From positions 248,001 through 312,000 of the forward strand of contig WSXV01000001.1 of assembly GCA_009773475.1 (NCBI GenBank): a stretch of 64,000 bases of DNA. Direction: 5' to 3'. Position numbers and translations under genes: made by a program. The stretch comes from Desulfobulbaceae bacterium. Its GTDB lineage: Bacteria > Desulfobacterota > Desulfobulbia > Desulfobulbales > Desulfocapsaceae. Under the pieces are notes generated by a model. It was not told the DNA's origin. It ran no database searches and saw only the letters and a list, made by a program, of their open reading frames with translations. Below, one piece after another: positions 26,729-35,325 of the stretch (its first letter is position 1; each line of letters starts with the position of its first letter).

Positions 26729-28732
26729 TTATTCTTTCGGCTTCTTCGTTCTTGCCATGGACGGCTTGGCGGCGCTGATCTGGCCCCGTCGGCGGGCGCG
26801 GCCAATGGCCACTTCGCGGATCTGGGTCTTCTCTTCAGTCTTCCGCACGACCATGGGAGCAGGCTGTGGCGCTACATACTGCGTCTCATGGGCAGGAGCG
26901 TGTGGCGTCGGGGTATGGGGACGGACGGCAGCTGCCGGGGCCATGGCCTCGTCTAGGCGGCTGATCTTGAGCTGTTTGTCTGCGACCCGTACTTTTTTGA
27001 GGAGGGACAGGGTCTCCGGTGTGATTCCGGTGGGCAGGTCCACGGTGCTGTGATCCTCAAAGATTGAGATCCGGCCGATGTGCTTGCTGCTCAGGTCGGC
27101 CTCGTTGGCTATTGCGCCGACAATATTGCCCGGTTTTACTCCCTGATTGTGGCCCACCTCAATGCGAAAGCGTTCCATGCCCTGATCCGGCTCGGAGGCG
27201 TAGCGGGGTTCCCGTGATTCCTTCGAATCCCGGTATTCCCTTGGTGGCCGGGACTCGGTGAATTTCCTCGGCTCCCGGTACTCCTTGAATTCCCGTGCCT
27301 CGCGGAACTCCCGGGGCTCTTCCTTTCGTGCTCTGGAGAATGGCCGTTCGGGCCGATCAAATTTGCGGGCGGAGCGGTCATAGGGAACGGGGCTGGGGGC
27401 GGGCTGGTCTTTCAGCAGCAGGGGTTTGTCACCCTGGGCAAGACAGGCCAGGGCCGCGGCCACCAGGTCAACAGGAACCTCATGTTCGCCCACATACTCT
27501 TCGATCAGGCGCTGATAAAAATCAAGATTGTCGGCGGTGAGGGTCTCGGTGATCCGCTGCTTGAACTCCATGATCCGCTTGTCATTGATGGCCTCGGTGG
27601 ATGGCAGTTTCATCATCTCGATCTTCTGCCGGGTGGCCCGTTCGATGGTGCCGACCATCTGCCGCTCGCGGGTGGTGACAAAAAGGATGGCCTCGCCGCT
27701 GCGTCCGGCCCGGCCGGTGCGGCCGATGCGGTGGATGTACGATTCGGTGTCATAGGGGATGTCAAAGTTGAGGACATGACTGACCCGTTCCACATCCAGA
27801 CCGCGGGCAGCCACATCGGTTGCCACCAGGATGTCGAGTTTACCGCTTTTCAGCTGCTCAACGGTGCGCTGCCGCACATTCTGGGGGATGTCGCCGTTCA
27901 GTGGGGCCACGGAAAAGCCACGCGCCGCCAGCTTCTCAGCCAGTTCCAAAGTCTGGTTCTTGGTACGCACAAAGATCAGCATCCCTTCAAAGGACTCGGC
28001 CTCCAGGACTCTGGTGAGAGAGTCGAGCTTGTGAAAGCCGCTGGTGACCAGAAAGCGCTGACGGATATTCTGGGCGGTGCTGGTCTTGCCCTTGATGGTG
28101 ATTTCCTGAGGGTGATTCAGATACTTCTGGGCGATGCGCCGAATGCTGATGGGCATGGTGGCGGAAAAGAGCGCGATCTGGCGGTTGGCCGGGGTCTGTT
28201 CGAGGATCCATTCAACATCGTCAATAAATCCCATGCGCAGCATCTCGTCGGCCTCATCCAGGACCAGGCAGTCAATCTCCGACAGATCCAGGGTCTCGCG
28301 GCGGATATGATCCATGACCCGGCCCGGGGTGCCAACCACCACATGGGCGCCGCGCTCCAGCTGGCGGAGCTGAATCTTGTAATCCTGGCCGCCATAGATG
28401 GGCAGGACATGAAATCCCGGCATATGGGCGGCATAGGCATGAAAGGCCTCGGCAACCTGAATGGCCAGTTCGCGAGTGGGGGTCAAGACCAGTACCTGAG
28501 GTTTTTTTCTCTTCAGATCAAGGCGGGAGAGAAGCGGCAGAGCAAAGGCTGCTGTCTTACCGGTGCCGGTCTGGGCCTGTCCCACTACGTCTCCGCCTGC
28601 CAGGACATGGGGAATAATGCTGGACTGGATCGGGGTGGGGGATTCATATCCGGCATCGTTTAAGGCCTTGAGAATGGCCGGGCTGAAAGAAAAATCCGTA
28701 AAACTGGTCTGGGGCTGATCGTCAAAAGACAT
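26729..28732 (-). CDS. deaD: DEAD-box RNA helicase with DbpA-type RNA-binding domain
   Basis: 667 residues with AAGGATC upstream. Helicase motifs are in order: Q-motif PTPIQ, motif I AQTGTGKT (53-60), PTRELA, TPGR, DEAD (about 155), SAT, and HRIGRTGRAGR. A linker rich in Arg/Glu/Pro/Phe repeats follows (about 460-540, units such as REFREARE and YREPRKF). A C-terminal DbpA-like RNA-binding domain comes next (FRIEVGHNQGVKPGNIVGAI), then a basic tail. This is the layout of DeaD/CsdA helicases, which act in ribosome assembly and cold adaptation. Confidence 0.93.
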   Translation of the reverse strand: MSFDDQPQTSFTDFSFSPAILKALNDAGYESPTPIQSSIIPHVLAGGDVVGQAQTGTGKTAAFALPLLSRLDLKRKKPQVLVLTPTRELAIQVAEAFHAYAAHMPGFHVLPIYGGQDYKIQLRQLERGAHVVVGTPGRVMDHIRRETLDLSEIDCLVLDEADEMLRMGFIDDVEWILEQTPANRQIALFSATMPISIRRIAQKYLNHPQEITIKGKTSTAQNIRQRFLVTSGFHKLDSLTRVLEAESFEGMLIFVRTKNQTLELAEKLAARGFSVAPLNGDIPQNVRQRTVEQLKSGKLDILVATDVAARGLDVERVSHVLNFDIPYDTESYIHRIGRTGRAGRSGEAILFVTTRERQMVGTIERATRQKIEMMKLPSTEAINDKRIMEFKQRITETLTADNLDFYQRLIEEYVGEHEVPVDLVAAALACLAQGDKPLLLKDQPAPSPVPYDRSARKFDRPERPFSRARKEEPREFREAREFKEYREPRKFTESRPPREYRDSKESREPRYASEPDQGMERFRIEVGHNQGVKPGNIVGAIANEADLSSKHIGRISIFEDHSTVDLPTGITPETLSLLKKVRVADKQLKISRLDEAMAPAAAVRPHTPTPHAPAHETQYVAPQPAPMVVRKTEEKTQIREVAIGRARRRGQISAAKPSMARTKKPKE

Positions 28733-28954
28733 GGTGGATCCTTGTGAGAAAAAGGGGGATACCCGCGAAAAACAGGTATGCTGGAGGTCTGTACGTCGAG
28801 AAAAAAGTGAATAAATTTATATTGTTGTAAATGATACTCTCAACATGTAAGCAGATTGCAGAGATGGACAAGGTAAATGCCACGCTCATCTCTGGAGAGT
28901 ATTTTTACCATATAAAATACAGAATACAATATCTTGGAGGGAGAAACAAGAACA
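28733..28954. other. leader region of deaD, nothing recognised
   Basis: Gap of about 220 bases upstream of deaD and downstream of the ppnP terminator. Cold-shock helicase genes often have long structured leaders, and the A/T-rich stretch near 28800-28930 would suit a promoter. I cannot name one with confidence and see no hidden gene. Confidence 0.3.
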
Positions 28955-28977
28955 GGAAAAGCGCCTTGGGCGCTTCA
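28955..28977 (-). terminator. weak terminator after ppnP
   Basis: Stem AAGCGCC / GGCGCTT with a three-base loop (28959-28975); on the minus strand it is followed by TTTTCC. It lies about 50 bases after the ppnP stop, in the right direction to end that transcript. The T-run is short, so termination may be partial. Confidence 0.5.
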
Positions 28978-29026
28978 TTCGGGGGGCGCCGGGGGTGCTG
29001 CAAGTGTGAGAAATCTTCTTCTTTGT

Positions 29027-29308
29027 CTATTTGTAAAGACAGAGATAGGCAGTCTCAACCTGCATCCGTACTCCAAATTTTGCGTTCGCTGCTACTTCAA
29101 AGCTTTCGCCTGCCTGGATTGTCTTCCATGTATCGGAGCCCGGCAGTTGAATGTCCATGGCCCCGGAAATAACAGACATGATCTCCACCGTCGAGGTACC
29201 GAATTCGTACTCACCGGGCGCCATGACTCCAACGGTGGCAGGCCCTTCAGGGCTGGTAAAGGCGATGGATTTGACCTTGCCGTCAAAATACTCATTAACT
29301 TTAAACAT
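29027..29308 (-). CDS. ppnP: pyrimidine/purine nucleoside phosphorylase PpnP (DUF1255)
   Basis: 93 residues, the family length, with GAGGAAAA before the ATG. A small single-domain cupin: [46 protein letters not shown] and a [13 protein letters not shown] segment are conserved features of YaiE/PpnP. The family splits nucleosides with phosphate to give free bases and (deoxy)ribose 1-phosphate. It stands alone, downstream of the E2 stem-loop element and nhaD1, which could share a transcript. Confidence 0.92.
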   Translation of the reverse strand: MFKVNEYFDGKVKSIAFTSPEGPATVGVMAPGEYEFGTSTVEIMSVISGAMDIQLPGSDTWKTIQAGESFEVAANAKFGVRMQVETAYLCLYK

Positions 29309-29433
29309 ACGTTTTCCTCGGCTGATAAAAGTCTATAATGCACAGAAGGTCACAAATATAGCACAGATCGGATGAACTTGCGATATATTATATTGGCGAT
29401 TTAATTGCGCCCGAAGGTCGTCTGCACAAGGCA

Positions 29434-29517
29434 CTAACCCCAAAGAACGGGATACGTGTCTTTCGCAGAATATTTTCTTGCAAACAGACAAGAAATATTC
29501 TGCAAGGCACTAAAAGA
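29434..29517 (-). other. stem-loop element E2 (dispersed structured family)
   Basis: On the minus strand it begins within the TTTTAG that supplies the nhaD1 stop codon. It runs through TTTAGTGCCTTGCAG, a long stem with arms GCAGAATATTT-CTTG / CAAG-AAATATTCTGC, an AAAGACA linker, then CCCGTTCTTTGGGG and TTAG. It is flanked by the direct repeat AAGGCACTAA. Compared with E1 the long stem differs at several positions yet remains paired. It lies between nhaD1 and ppnP. Confidence 0.55.
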
Positions 29518-30949
29518 GTTTAGCGTTGATCAGAAAATGAATATAGATGCTGGCCGCATAGCCAAGGGCTATGGCCGGCGTCCATTTGAGATGGCCAAAA
29601 AAGGTGTACATCCCCCGGGCTTGTCCCATAAGGGCGACGCCTGCTGCTGAACCGATGGAGAGCAGGCTGCCGCCGACTCCTGCGGTCAGTGTTACCAGCA
29701 GCCATTGGCCTGAACTCATCTCAGGGTTCATGGTGAGCACGGCAAACATCACTGGAATGTTATCAACGACGGCGGAGAGCAGGCCCACCGTGATATTGGC
29801 CGAAGTGGCGCCCCAACCGGTGTACATGATCTGGGAGGCCATGGCGAGATAGCCGATACAGCCGAGGCCGCCGACGCAGAGGATGACACCGTAGAAAAAC
29901 ATAAGGGTATCCCATTCGGCCCGGGCAATATTCTTGAACACGTCAAAGGGGATCGTATCGCCAATCAGTTCGTTGGCCTTTTCCGGGTCCCAGCCGGGAC
30001 TGCCGGGCCCGCCGTTCTTGTGGGTTTTTTTCAGGAAATAGCCAAAGATCTGGAGGAAGGCAAGACCTGTCATCATCCCTGCCATGGGCGGCAGCTGCAG
30101 GAAATTATGGAAGCTGATTGCCGTGAGGATGGTGAGCAGAAAGAGGCCGATGATGACATAGCCGCCCCGTTTGACGCGGATATTGATTTCACAGGGGGCA
30201 GGATTGATCTTCGGTACGGCGAAACTCATGAGCAGAGCCGGCACCAGCCAGTTGACGGCGGCGGGGATAAAAAGATGAAAGAAGGCGTTGAAATGAAGGA
30301 GCCCTTTCTGCCAGACCATAAGGGTGGTGATATCGCCAAAGGGGCTGAAGGCGCCACCGGCATTGGCTGCCACCACGATATTGATACAGGAGAGGTTGAC
30401 GAATTTGGCATTGTTCTTGCCGATGGCCATGACCACAGCGCACATGAGCAGGGCGGTGGTCAGGTTGTCGGCCACCGGAGAAATGCAGAAGGCAAGGAGG
30501 CCGGTGATCCAGAAGAGCTTGCGGTAGGAAAAACCGGCACAGACCAGCCTGACCCGTAAGGCTTCAAAGAGCTGTCGTTCCTCCATGGCATTGATATAGG
30601 TCATGGCCACCAGGAGGAAGAGGAAGAGCTCGGCAAATTCGAGGATGTTGTGGCGGATCGCTACTTCGGCAACATGGGGAATGTGGTTGGCGGCGTACGC
30701 CCAGCCGATCATAATCCAGATAAGACCAGCCGCCAGCAGCACCGGCTTTGATTTACGCAAATGGGTGAATTCCTCACCCATTACCAGGCTGTAGGCCACA
30801 ACAAATATGATAATGGCCGCGTAGCCGACGGCGTGGTTGGTCAAATTAAGGGTCTCAAGGGGAGCCCCTGCTGCTGCCAGTGCTGCTTCCGGTAATCCCG
30901 AAAACAGTGCGGCGGCTAAAGCTATGATGGTGAGTATTGGACGTGTCAT
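29510..30949 (-). CDS. nhaD: NhaD-type Na+/H+ antiporter (long form)
   Basis: 479 residues from ATG 30949, which has AAGGAG a little upstream. A cleavable or anchoring N-terminal segment (about 1-27) is followed by roughly twelve membrane helices. Hallmarks of NhaD are present: a helix with SPVADNLTTALL near 165, a VVAANAGGAFSPFGDITTLMVW segment (in part) and, in the second half, a SAVVDNIPVMFA segment and GGSLLSIGSAAGVALMG. These hold the charged residues in the discontinuous helices of the ion-transporter superfamily. It is expected to export Na+ (or Li+) in exchange for protons at the inner membrane. Confidence 0.9.
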   Translation of the reverse strand: MTRPILTIIALAAALFSGLPEAALAAAGAPLETLNLTNHAVGYAAIIIFVVAYSLVMGEEFTHLRKSKPVLLAAGLIWIMIGWAYAANHIPHVAEVAIRHNILEFAELFLFLLVAMTYINAMEERQLFEALRVRLVCAGFSYRKLFWITGLLAFCISPVADNLTTALLMCAVVMAIGKNNAKFVNLSCINIVVAANAGGAFSPFGDITTLMVWQKGLLHFNAFFHLFIPAAVNWLVPALLMSFAVPKINPAPCEINIRVKRGGYVIIGLFLLTILTAISFHNFLQLPPMAGMMTGLAFLQIFGYFLKKTHKNGGPGSPGWDPEKANELIGDTIPFDVFKNIARAEWDTLMFFYGVILCVGGLGCIGYLAMASQIMYTGWGATSANITVGLLSAVVDNIPVMFAVLTMNPEMSSGQWLLVTLTAGVGGSLLSIGSAAGVALMGQARGMYTFFGHLKWTPAIALGYAASIYIHFLINAKLF

Positions 30950-31144
30950 GGTGTTCTCTTCTCCTTCTTTTCTGTTTGCGCCAATCAAGATTTGACCATT
31001 CTCATCTTCATCAAGGCTTTTAATTTCACGTCGCAGGCTAAAAACATCCTTCGCCGGTGGCGCGATTGCCATCCCTGCCTTGCCCTATATGGACCTGTCC
31101 ATGCTTTGCGGGGCTGCTTGCCGGCGGCTTCCGCAACTATCTCA
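30950..31144. other. nhaD1 leader, nothing recognised
   Basis: About 195 bases upstream of nhaD1, running into repeat R3. It should contain the nhaD1 promoter on the minus strand, but I see no clear boxes. A 41-codon in-frame extension of nhaD1 lies here but lacks a ribosome binding site and begins with non-conserved sequence, so I leave it out. Confidence 0.35.
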
Positions 31145-31327
31145 TTCCATTTCCACTTCAAACGTGGATGTTAATAGAATTCCCCTTCCCCCTGGCGGGG
31201 AGGGGTCAGGGGAGGGGGGAATCAGCAATGAAAGCGGTCAATAGCAGTTTCACCCACCCCCCACCCCTCCCATCAAGGGAGGGGAGCTTTCTTTACGATA
31301 TGGAACCCTTGATGAAGAATTCGAATC
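31145..31327 (+). repeat. dispersed GC-rich intergenic repeat R3
   Basis: Plus-oriented copy, nearly identical to R2 (23597-23782) across its length. The two internal C-run/G-run hairpins are intact: CCCCTTCCCCCTGG...GGGGAGGGG, and CCCCTCCC...GGGAGGGG. It lies between the two NhaD genes. A strong terminator follows 67 bases later. Confidence 0.8.
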
Positions 31328-31393
31328 AAACGCTTGCTGCGCCGCCGCTCGCTGATCTTTTCAATCCTTCGTAATTTCTTATGGAATAGAAAT

Positions 31394-31434
31394 AAAAAAC
31401 CCCCGGTTGTCAACCAACAACCGGGGGTTTTTTT
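31394..31434. terminator. bidirectional terminator after nhaD2
   Basis: Perfect stem ACCCCCGGTTGT / ACAACCGGGGGT with a six-base loop, flanked by an A-run on one side and a T-run of seven on the other, so it can work in both directions. It lies 20 bases after the stop of the second NhaD gene, which is read toward it. Confidence 0.9.
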
Positions 31435-31454
31435 ATTCATGGGTTAATACTGGA

Positions 31455-32735
31455 TCAGTGGAACATCTTATATTGCAGAATGTAGGTTGCAATCCCGGCG
31501 AAATAGCCGGCTGCGGCCAGCGGTCCAATACGTTTGGCATACCAGAAGAATTCGATCTTCTCCAGTCCCATGGCCGCTACTCCGGCTGCAGAACCGATGA
31601 TCAGCATGGAGCCGCCGGTCCCGGCGCATAAGGCCATAAATTCCCAGAGAAACGAGTCTGGCGGGAACTGGGCGAGGGGATACATGCCCATGGACGCGGC
31701 CACCAGCGGGATGTTATCGACGACGGCAGAGACCATACCGATAATGATAACAATCAGGGTCTGATTGCCGAGCTTGACGTCAAGCCACTGGGCCAGGGCC
31801 GGGAGCATGCCATTGGCGGAAAGGGTCGCCACGGCGAGCAGGATCCCGATGAAGAATACCACCGAGGCCATATCAATTTTGCGCAGTGCCCTGGTTAAGG
31901 TCAGATGCTCCTTCTCCTCCGCTGATTTTTGGCGATGGAGAAGATTACCCGTCAGCCAGAGGACGCCAAGGGCAAACAGGATTCCAAGGTAGGGTGGCAA
32001 ATGGGTGATGCTCTTGAATACGGGGACAAAAATCAGCGAGCCCATACCCATGAAAAACATGACGGTTTTCTCGAACTGGGTGGTGTTGACTCCCCCGCCT
32101 TCAATCTTGTCCGGGCCTTCAACAGCCCCTTTGAGCGTAAAGGAAGCCATGATCAGAGGCACCACCGTACAGGCGATGGAGGCAAGGAAGGTGGTCTTCA
32201 TGATATTGAGGGTGGTCACCTGCCCGCCGATCCAGAGCATGGTGGTGGTCACGTCACCAATGGGCGACCAGGCGCCCCCGGCATTGGCGGCAATGACGAT
32301 GACGCCGGCGAAAAAGAGCCGCTGATGATGATGTTTGAGCAGATTCTTCATCAGCGCCACCATGACGATGGTGGTGGTCATGTTGTCAAGGATGGACGAG
32401 AGGAAGAAGGTGATAAAGCCGATCACCCAGAGCAGGCTTGACAGCTTGGTGGCCTTGATGCGGGAGGTGATGATCTCAAATCCGCCGTGCGAGTCGGTGA
32501 CCTCGACAATGGTCATGGCGCCGATCAGAAAGAAGACGATGGCCGCGGTTTCGGCCAGTTTCTCGGTGAGTTGCTCAACCACATGATGGATACCATCGGG
32601 GCTGGCAAAGGAATAAAGGGTCCACATCAGACCGGCGGCAATAAGCGCCGAGGCGGTCTTGTGGATTTTAAGGGGGTGTTCAAGCGCTATCATCGAATAA
32701 CAGAGGACGAAGACAGCTATAATCATGATCGACAT
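31455..32735 (-). CDS. nhaD: NhaD-type Na+/H+ antiporter (short form)
   Basis: 426 residues, with AAGGAGAAAAAATC before the ATG. It has the same ion-transporter layout as the other NhaD here but lacks the N-terminal 40-50 residue extension. Conserved segments are FFLSSILDNMTTTIVMV, VIAANAGGAWSPIGDVTTT, SAVVDNIPLVAASMG and GGSMLIIGSAAGVAAMG. The two proteins are clear paralogs but differ widely in the rest, so they did not arise by recent duplication. It follows the DASS symporter gene on the same strand and could recycle Na+ brought in by that symporter. Confidence 0.9.
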   Translation of the reverse strand: MSIMIIAVFVLCYSMIALEHPLKIHKTASALIAAGLMWTLYSFASPDGIHHVVEQLTEKLAETAAIVFFLIGAMTIVEVTDSHGGFEIITSRIKATKLSSLLWVIGFITFFLSSILDNMTTTIVMVALMKNLLKHHHQRLFFAGVIVIAANAGGAWSPIGDVTTTMLWIGGQVTTLNIMKTTFLASIACTVVPLIMASFTLKGAVEGPDKIEGGGVNTTQFEKTVMFFMGMGSLIFVPVFKSITHLPPYLGILFALGVLWLTGNLLHRQKSAEEKEHLTLTRALRKIDMASVVFFIGILLAVATLSANGMLPALAQWLDVKLGNQTLIVIIIGMVSAVVDNIPLVAASMGMYPLAQFPPDSFLWEFMALCAGTGGSMLIIGSAAGVAAMGLEKIEFFWYAKRIGPLAAAGYFAGIATYILQYKMFH

Positions 32736-32760
32736 GATTTTTTCTCCTTTGAAGATTAAC

Positions 32761-32791
32761 CGCGCTGCCGATGGCAGCGCGAATTTTTTTT
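32761..32791. other. GC-rich hairpin in the nhaD2 leader
   Basis: Perfect stem CGCGCTGCC / GGCAGCGCG with a three-base loop, followed by a T-run of eight on the plus strand. No plus-strand gene leads into it. On the minus strand the stem sits just before the nhaD2 ribosome binding site, in the space between the DASS and nhaD2 genes. It may insulate nhaD2 mRNA, shape its translation or stop antisense transcription. Confidence 0.5.
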
Positions 32792-32900
32792 GTATTTTTT
32801 CAAAAAGTTCTTGAACGGGATTTGGGTGAAATTTTCAAGAAAGTGGCCATCATTCATGGCAACTACTGCATCAACTTTGGATGCTGAATAGTTACAGAGA

Positions 32901-32942
32901 AGCGGGGGTGCCTGGAAAAGTTTGCAGTCACCCCCGCTTTTT
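32901..32942. terminator. hairpin after the DASS gene
   Basis: Stem AGCGGGGGTG / CACCCCCGCT with an 18-base loop, and five T residues after it on the plus strand. On the minus strand, the direction of the DASS gene that ends at 32956, the stem is followed by CTTCTCTG, not a T-run. Termination of DASS may therefore be partial, leaving read-through into nhaD2, or the stem may protect the mRNA 3' end. Confidence 0.5.
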
Positions 32943-32955
32943 GCTGAACAGGATA

Positions 32956-34437
32956 TTATTTTGCCAGCAGGATCGGCATGCCCATGAGCGGCCAGACTAG
33001 CGTTACCATCAGCCAGACGGCACACATCAGCACGACACTGGCGAGGATACCGTAGCGGAAGAACTCACCGGCGGTGAACTGCTTCGAGTTGTAGGCGATG
33101 GCGTTCGGTGCCGCACCGATCAGCAGGAAGAACGGCATACCGGCAGTCGCCAATGAGGCAAAGAAGATAACCTCGCCAGCTACACCGAGATAGGGTGCGA
33201 TAACCAGGGCTACCGGCAAGGAGATGGCAATCGCCGCCACATTCATGATAAAGTTGGTCATAACCAGGACAAAGAAGGCAATACCGAGAATAAAGACTAC
33301 CCCTGAGGCTTCTTTGAAGAGTGCCAGCCAGTTGACCGCCAGCCATTCGGCGGCATGGGTCTGCCAGAGACAGAAACCAATCGACATCGCCCCACCGAAG
33401 AGCAGGATGATATTCCATGGAATATCTTCAAGATCTTCGACTTTCAGAATATTAAAAACGAAGAACAACAGTGTTGAAGACAACAGGATTGCCGTCTTAT
33501 CAATGGTCTTCAGGGCAGGAACCCAGTTTTTTGCAGCAATAATGACTATGACTGAGAGAACGATGACAAGGGTCATGATCTCGTTTCTGCTCCAGCCGCC
33601 AAGTTCGGAATACATCCGTTTAGCCCGTTCCTTCAACCCGGGAATGACTGCTTTTTCGGGTTTGCAGAGGACCATCATCATACCCCAGATCAGCATCGTC
33701 ATTATCCATCCAAGGGGAAGCAGATAATAGGTCAATTCGAAGAAACTGACTTCCTTGCCTGTCATTTCCTTAAAAAATGCGATACCGACTGCCGCACGTG
33801 CCGAACCGAGCAGGGTGATGATACTGCCGGCGCCGGCGACATAGGCCATACCGATAAAGAGACCCTTGCCGAACTTGGTCGGTTTGTCATCCTCGGAATA
33901 CAGGGCGTTGATCGCCATCAAGAGGGGAAACATGGTTGCCGCCACTGCAGTATGGGCCATCAGATGGGTCAGGGCCACGGTCATAACAAAACAACCAAGG
34001 TAGATCATACTGGTCCGCTCACCGACAATGGAGAGCATTTTGTAGGCCATCCGCTTGGTTAGTCCGCTCTTGGTGAAGACCAGACCGATCACGATGGAGC
34101 CGAAGATAAAGAGGACCGAGGGGTCCATGAAATCCTTGAAGGCCACTTCCGGCTTACGGATAAGGAACATGGCCTGGATCACACCGATGGCGATACCGGT
34201 CACGCCGATCGGCAGAACCTCGAAGATCCACCAGGTGGCCGCCAGGGCAAAGAGCGCCAGGGCCCCCTTGCCTTCGACAGAAAGTGTAAAGTGCTTACCC
34301 ATCGGATCGATGGCGTCAGGCCAGGGTGGTGCATAATAAATAATACTGAACAAGGCGACCCCTAAAAAGAGGAAGAAAACCCTTTTCCAGTCAAACGGGG
34401 TCTTGACCTCCGCTGCTTCGACATATGTTGATGACAT
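32956..34437 (-). CDS. DASS-family (SLC13) sodium:anion symporter
   Basis: 493 residues from ATG 34437, chosen because GGGG lies nine bases upstream; ATGs at 34446 and 34455 are also in frame. Twelve or more membrane segments are present. Family hallmarks are a repeated pattern with a helix hairpin near 135-160 (VALTHLMAHTAVAATMFPLL, similar to the SNT region), a second half with NFIMNVAAIAISLP, and a GMPFFLLIGAAPNAIAYNSK segment near 445. DASS proteins bring in dicarboxylates, citrate or sulfate with Na+. The substrate cannot be told from sequence. The adjacent CBS gene and the NhaD and NtrC/kinase genes suggest a regulated, Na+-driven anion uptake unit. Confidence 0.88.
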   Translation of the reverse strand: MSSTYVEAAEVKTPFDWKRVFFLFLGVALFSIIYYAPPWPDAIDPMGKHFTLSVEGKGALALFALAATWWIFEVLPIGVTGIAIGVIQAMFLIRKPEVAFKDFMDPSVLFIFGSIVIGLVFTKSGLTKRMAYKMLSIVGERTSMIYLGCFVMTVALTHLMAHTAVAATMFPLLMAINALYSEDDKPTKFGKGLFIGMAYVAGAGSIITLLGSARAAVGIAFFKEMTGKEVSFFELTYYLLPLGWIMTMLIWGMMMVLCKPEKAVIPGLKERAKRMYSELGGWSRNEIMTLVIVLSVIVIIAAKNWVPALKTIDKTAILLSSTLLFFVFNILKVEDLEDIPWNIILLFGGAMSIGFCLWQTHAAEWLAVNWLALFKEASGVVFILGIAFFVLVMTNFIMNVAAIAISLPVALVIAPYLGVAGEVIFFASLATAGMPFFLLIGAAPNAIAYNSKQFTAGEFFRYGILASVVLMCAVWLMVTLVWPLMGMPILLAK

Positions 34438-34451
34438 ATTTTTCATCCCCT

Positions 34452-34991
34452 TCATTTGCTGTTCATCGAAATAAGTTTATCGCCCAGGGCCCCGAAGACC
34501 TCTGAGAGCTTGACCACACCCACCAGTTTGCCATTCTCCTCTACCGGCAGCACCGTCTCCTTGCAGAGGACCATCACCGACATGGCATGAACGAGATCGG
34601 TGCCGGTGCTTAGGACCCGGATTCCCTTCTCGATGACCTTGGTCAGAGGCGAGTTCAGATGAATGACCCCTTCCTTGATCATCACTCCATTTAACAGGGT
34701 GGACAGATCACTGTATTGTGCGGTCTTGCCTTCAAATTTTTTGATATCAGCCGAATCAAGCAGGGTCGAAAAGAGCACCCTTAAGATCCCCTGCTGAGTG
34801 ACCCGACCGATCAATCCACCTTTATCATCCAACACCATCAGTTCGCTGAACCCGCAGGGTCCGCTATTGCCGATCGGGCAGAACGACCGCAGCTGCTGGA
34901 TCGCCTCCTGCACCGTGCTGCTTTCCGTCATACAGGGAAAGGCGGAAAGGGGGAGCATGATGTCACGTACCGTCTGATTTTCAGTACTCAC
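34452..34991 (-). CDS. tandem CBS-domain protein
   Basis: 179 residues from GTG 34991, which has AAGGAG seven bases upstream. Two CBS motifs are present: the first (about 8-80) is VRDIMLPLSAFPCMTESSTVQEA with GRVTQQGILRVLF, and the second (about 105-175) has LTKVIEKGIRVLSTGTDLVHAM and VGVVKLSEVF. CBS pairs bind adenine nucleotides and control transporters or enzymes. A cysteine-containing insert (SFCPIGNSGPCGFSE) interrupts the first motif. Its stop precedes the preferred DASS start by 14 bases, so it probably regulates that symporter. Confidence 0.88.
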   Translation of the reverse strand: MSTENQTVRDIMLPLSAFPCMTESSTVQEAIQQLRSFCPIGNSGPCGFSELMVLDDKGGLIGRVTQQGILRVLFSTLLDSADIKKFEGKTAQYSDLSTLLNGVMIKEGVIHLNSPLTKVIEKGIRVLSTGTDLVHAMSVMVLCKETVLPVEENGKLVGVVKLSEVFGALGDKLISMNSK

Positions 34992-35080
34992 AAGTTTTCT
35001 CCTTCTCGTACAAGCCACATTGGCCTTTATGGTTCACACTTTCAGCCATGAAGTTGAAATGGCCGAAAACATCGTTTTTT

Positions 35081-35200
35081 CTACCTGCCTTTGGTATGGA
35101 GGATCTTCTCGATCTCCTTGGCAATGGACTGATCCTCTTGAATGTGCGGGTACTCTTCGAGCGGGATAACAAAACTTTTTACAAATTGTTCAACATTCAC
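35081..35200 (-). CDS. 39-residue CBS-like fragment (small gene or remnant)
   Basis: GTG start with AGGAGAAAT upstream, ending at TAG 35081. The translation VNVEQFVKSFVIPLEEYPHI (first 20) is clearly like the start of the next gene's CBS motif (VRDIMLPLSAFPC). Past the stop, another frame contains HKGQCGLYE, which resembles the GNSGPCGFSE insert of the neighbouring CBS protein. This suggests a frameshifted or decayed paralog. The good ribosome binding site leaves open a functional small protein. It lies 90 bases before the CBS gene, on the same strand. Confidence 0.5.
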   Translation of the reverse strand: MNVEQFVKSFVIPLEEYPHIQEDQSIAKEIEKILHTKGR

Positions 35201-35265
35201 ATTTCTCCTCTTTTTTTATTTCCCTCATTATTGAACATCCCAACCGGGTGTCCCCCCCCTTCCTT

Positions 35266-35287
35266 TTAACCCCCGATGAACGGGATG
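35266..35287 (-). other. stem-loop element E4, terminal hairpin only
   Basis: On the minus strand: ATCCCGTTCATCGGGGGTTA, the terminal hairpin of the E family, preceded by AACAC. The long stem and the TTTAGTG box are absent. It lies about 66 bases upstream of the small CBS-like fragment and downstream of the NtrC gene. It might be a truncated copy. Confidence 0.4.
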
Positions 35288-35325
35288 TGTTAGCGCGTAT
35301 CTGCCCTGCATTGTCTTCCTTAGGC

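Noticed and set aside
27482..28663. 393-codon open frame on the plus strand
   Set aside because: It is antisense to the DEAD-box helicase core.
29428..29517. E2 with TAAC/GTTA ends as an integron attC site
   Set aside because: The boxes do not fit the GTTRRRY/RYYYAAC pair arrangement, and no integrase gene is present.
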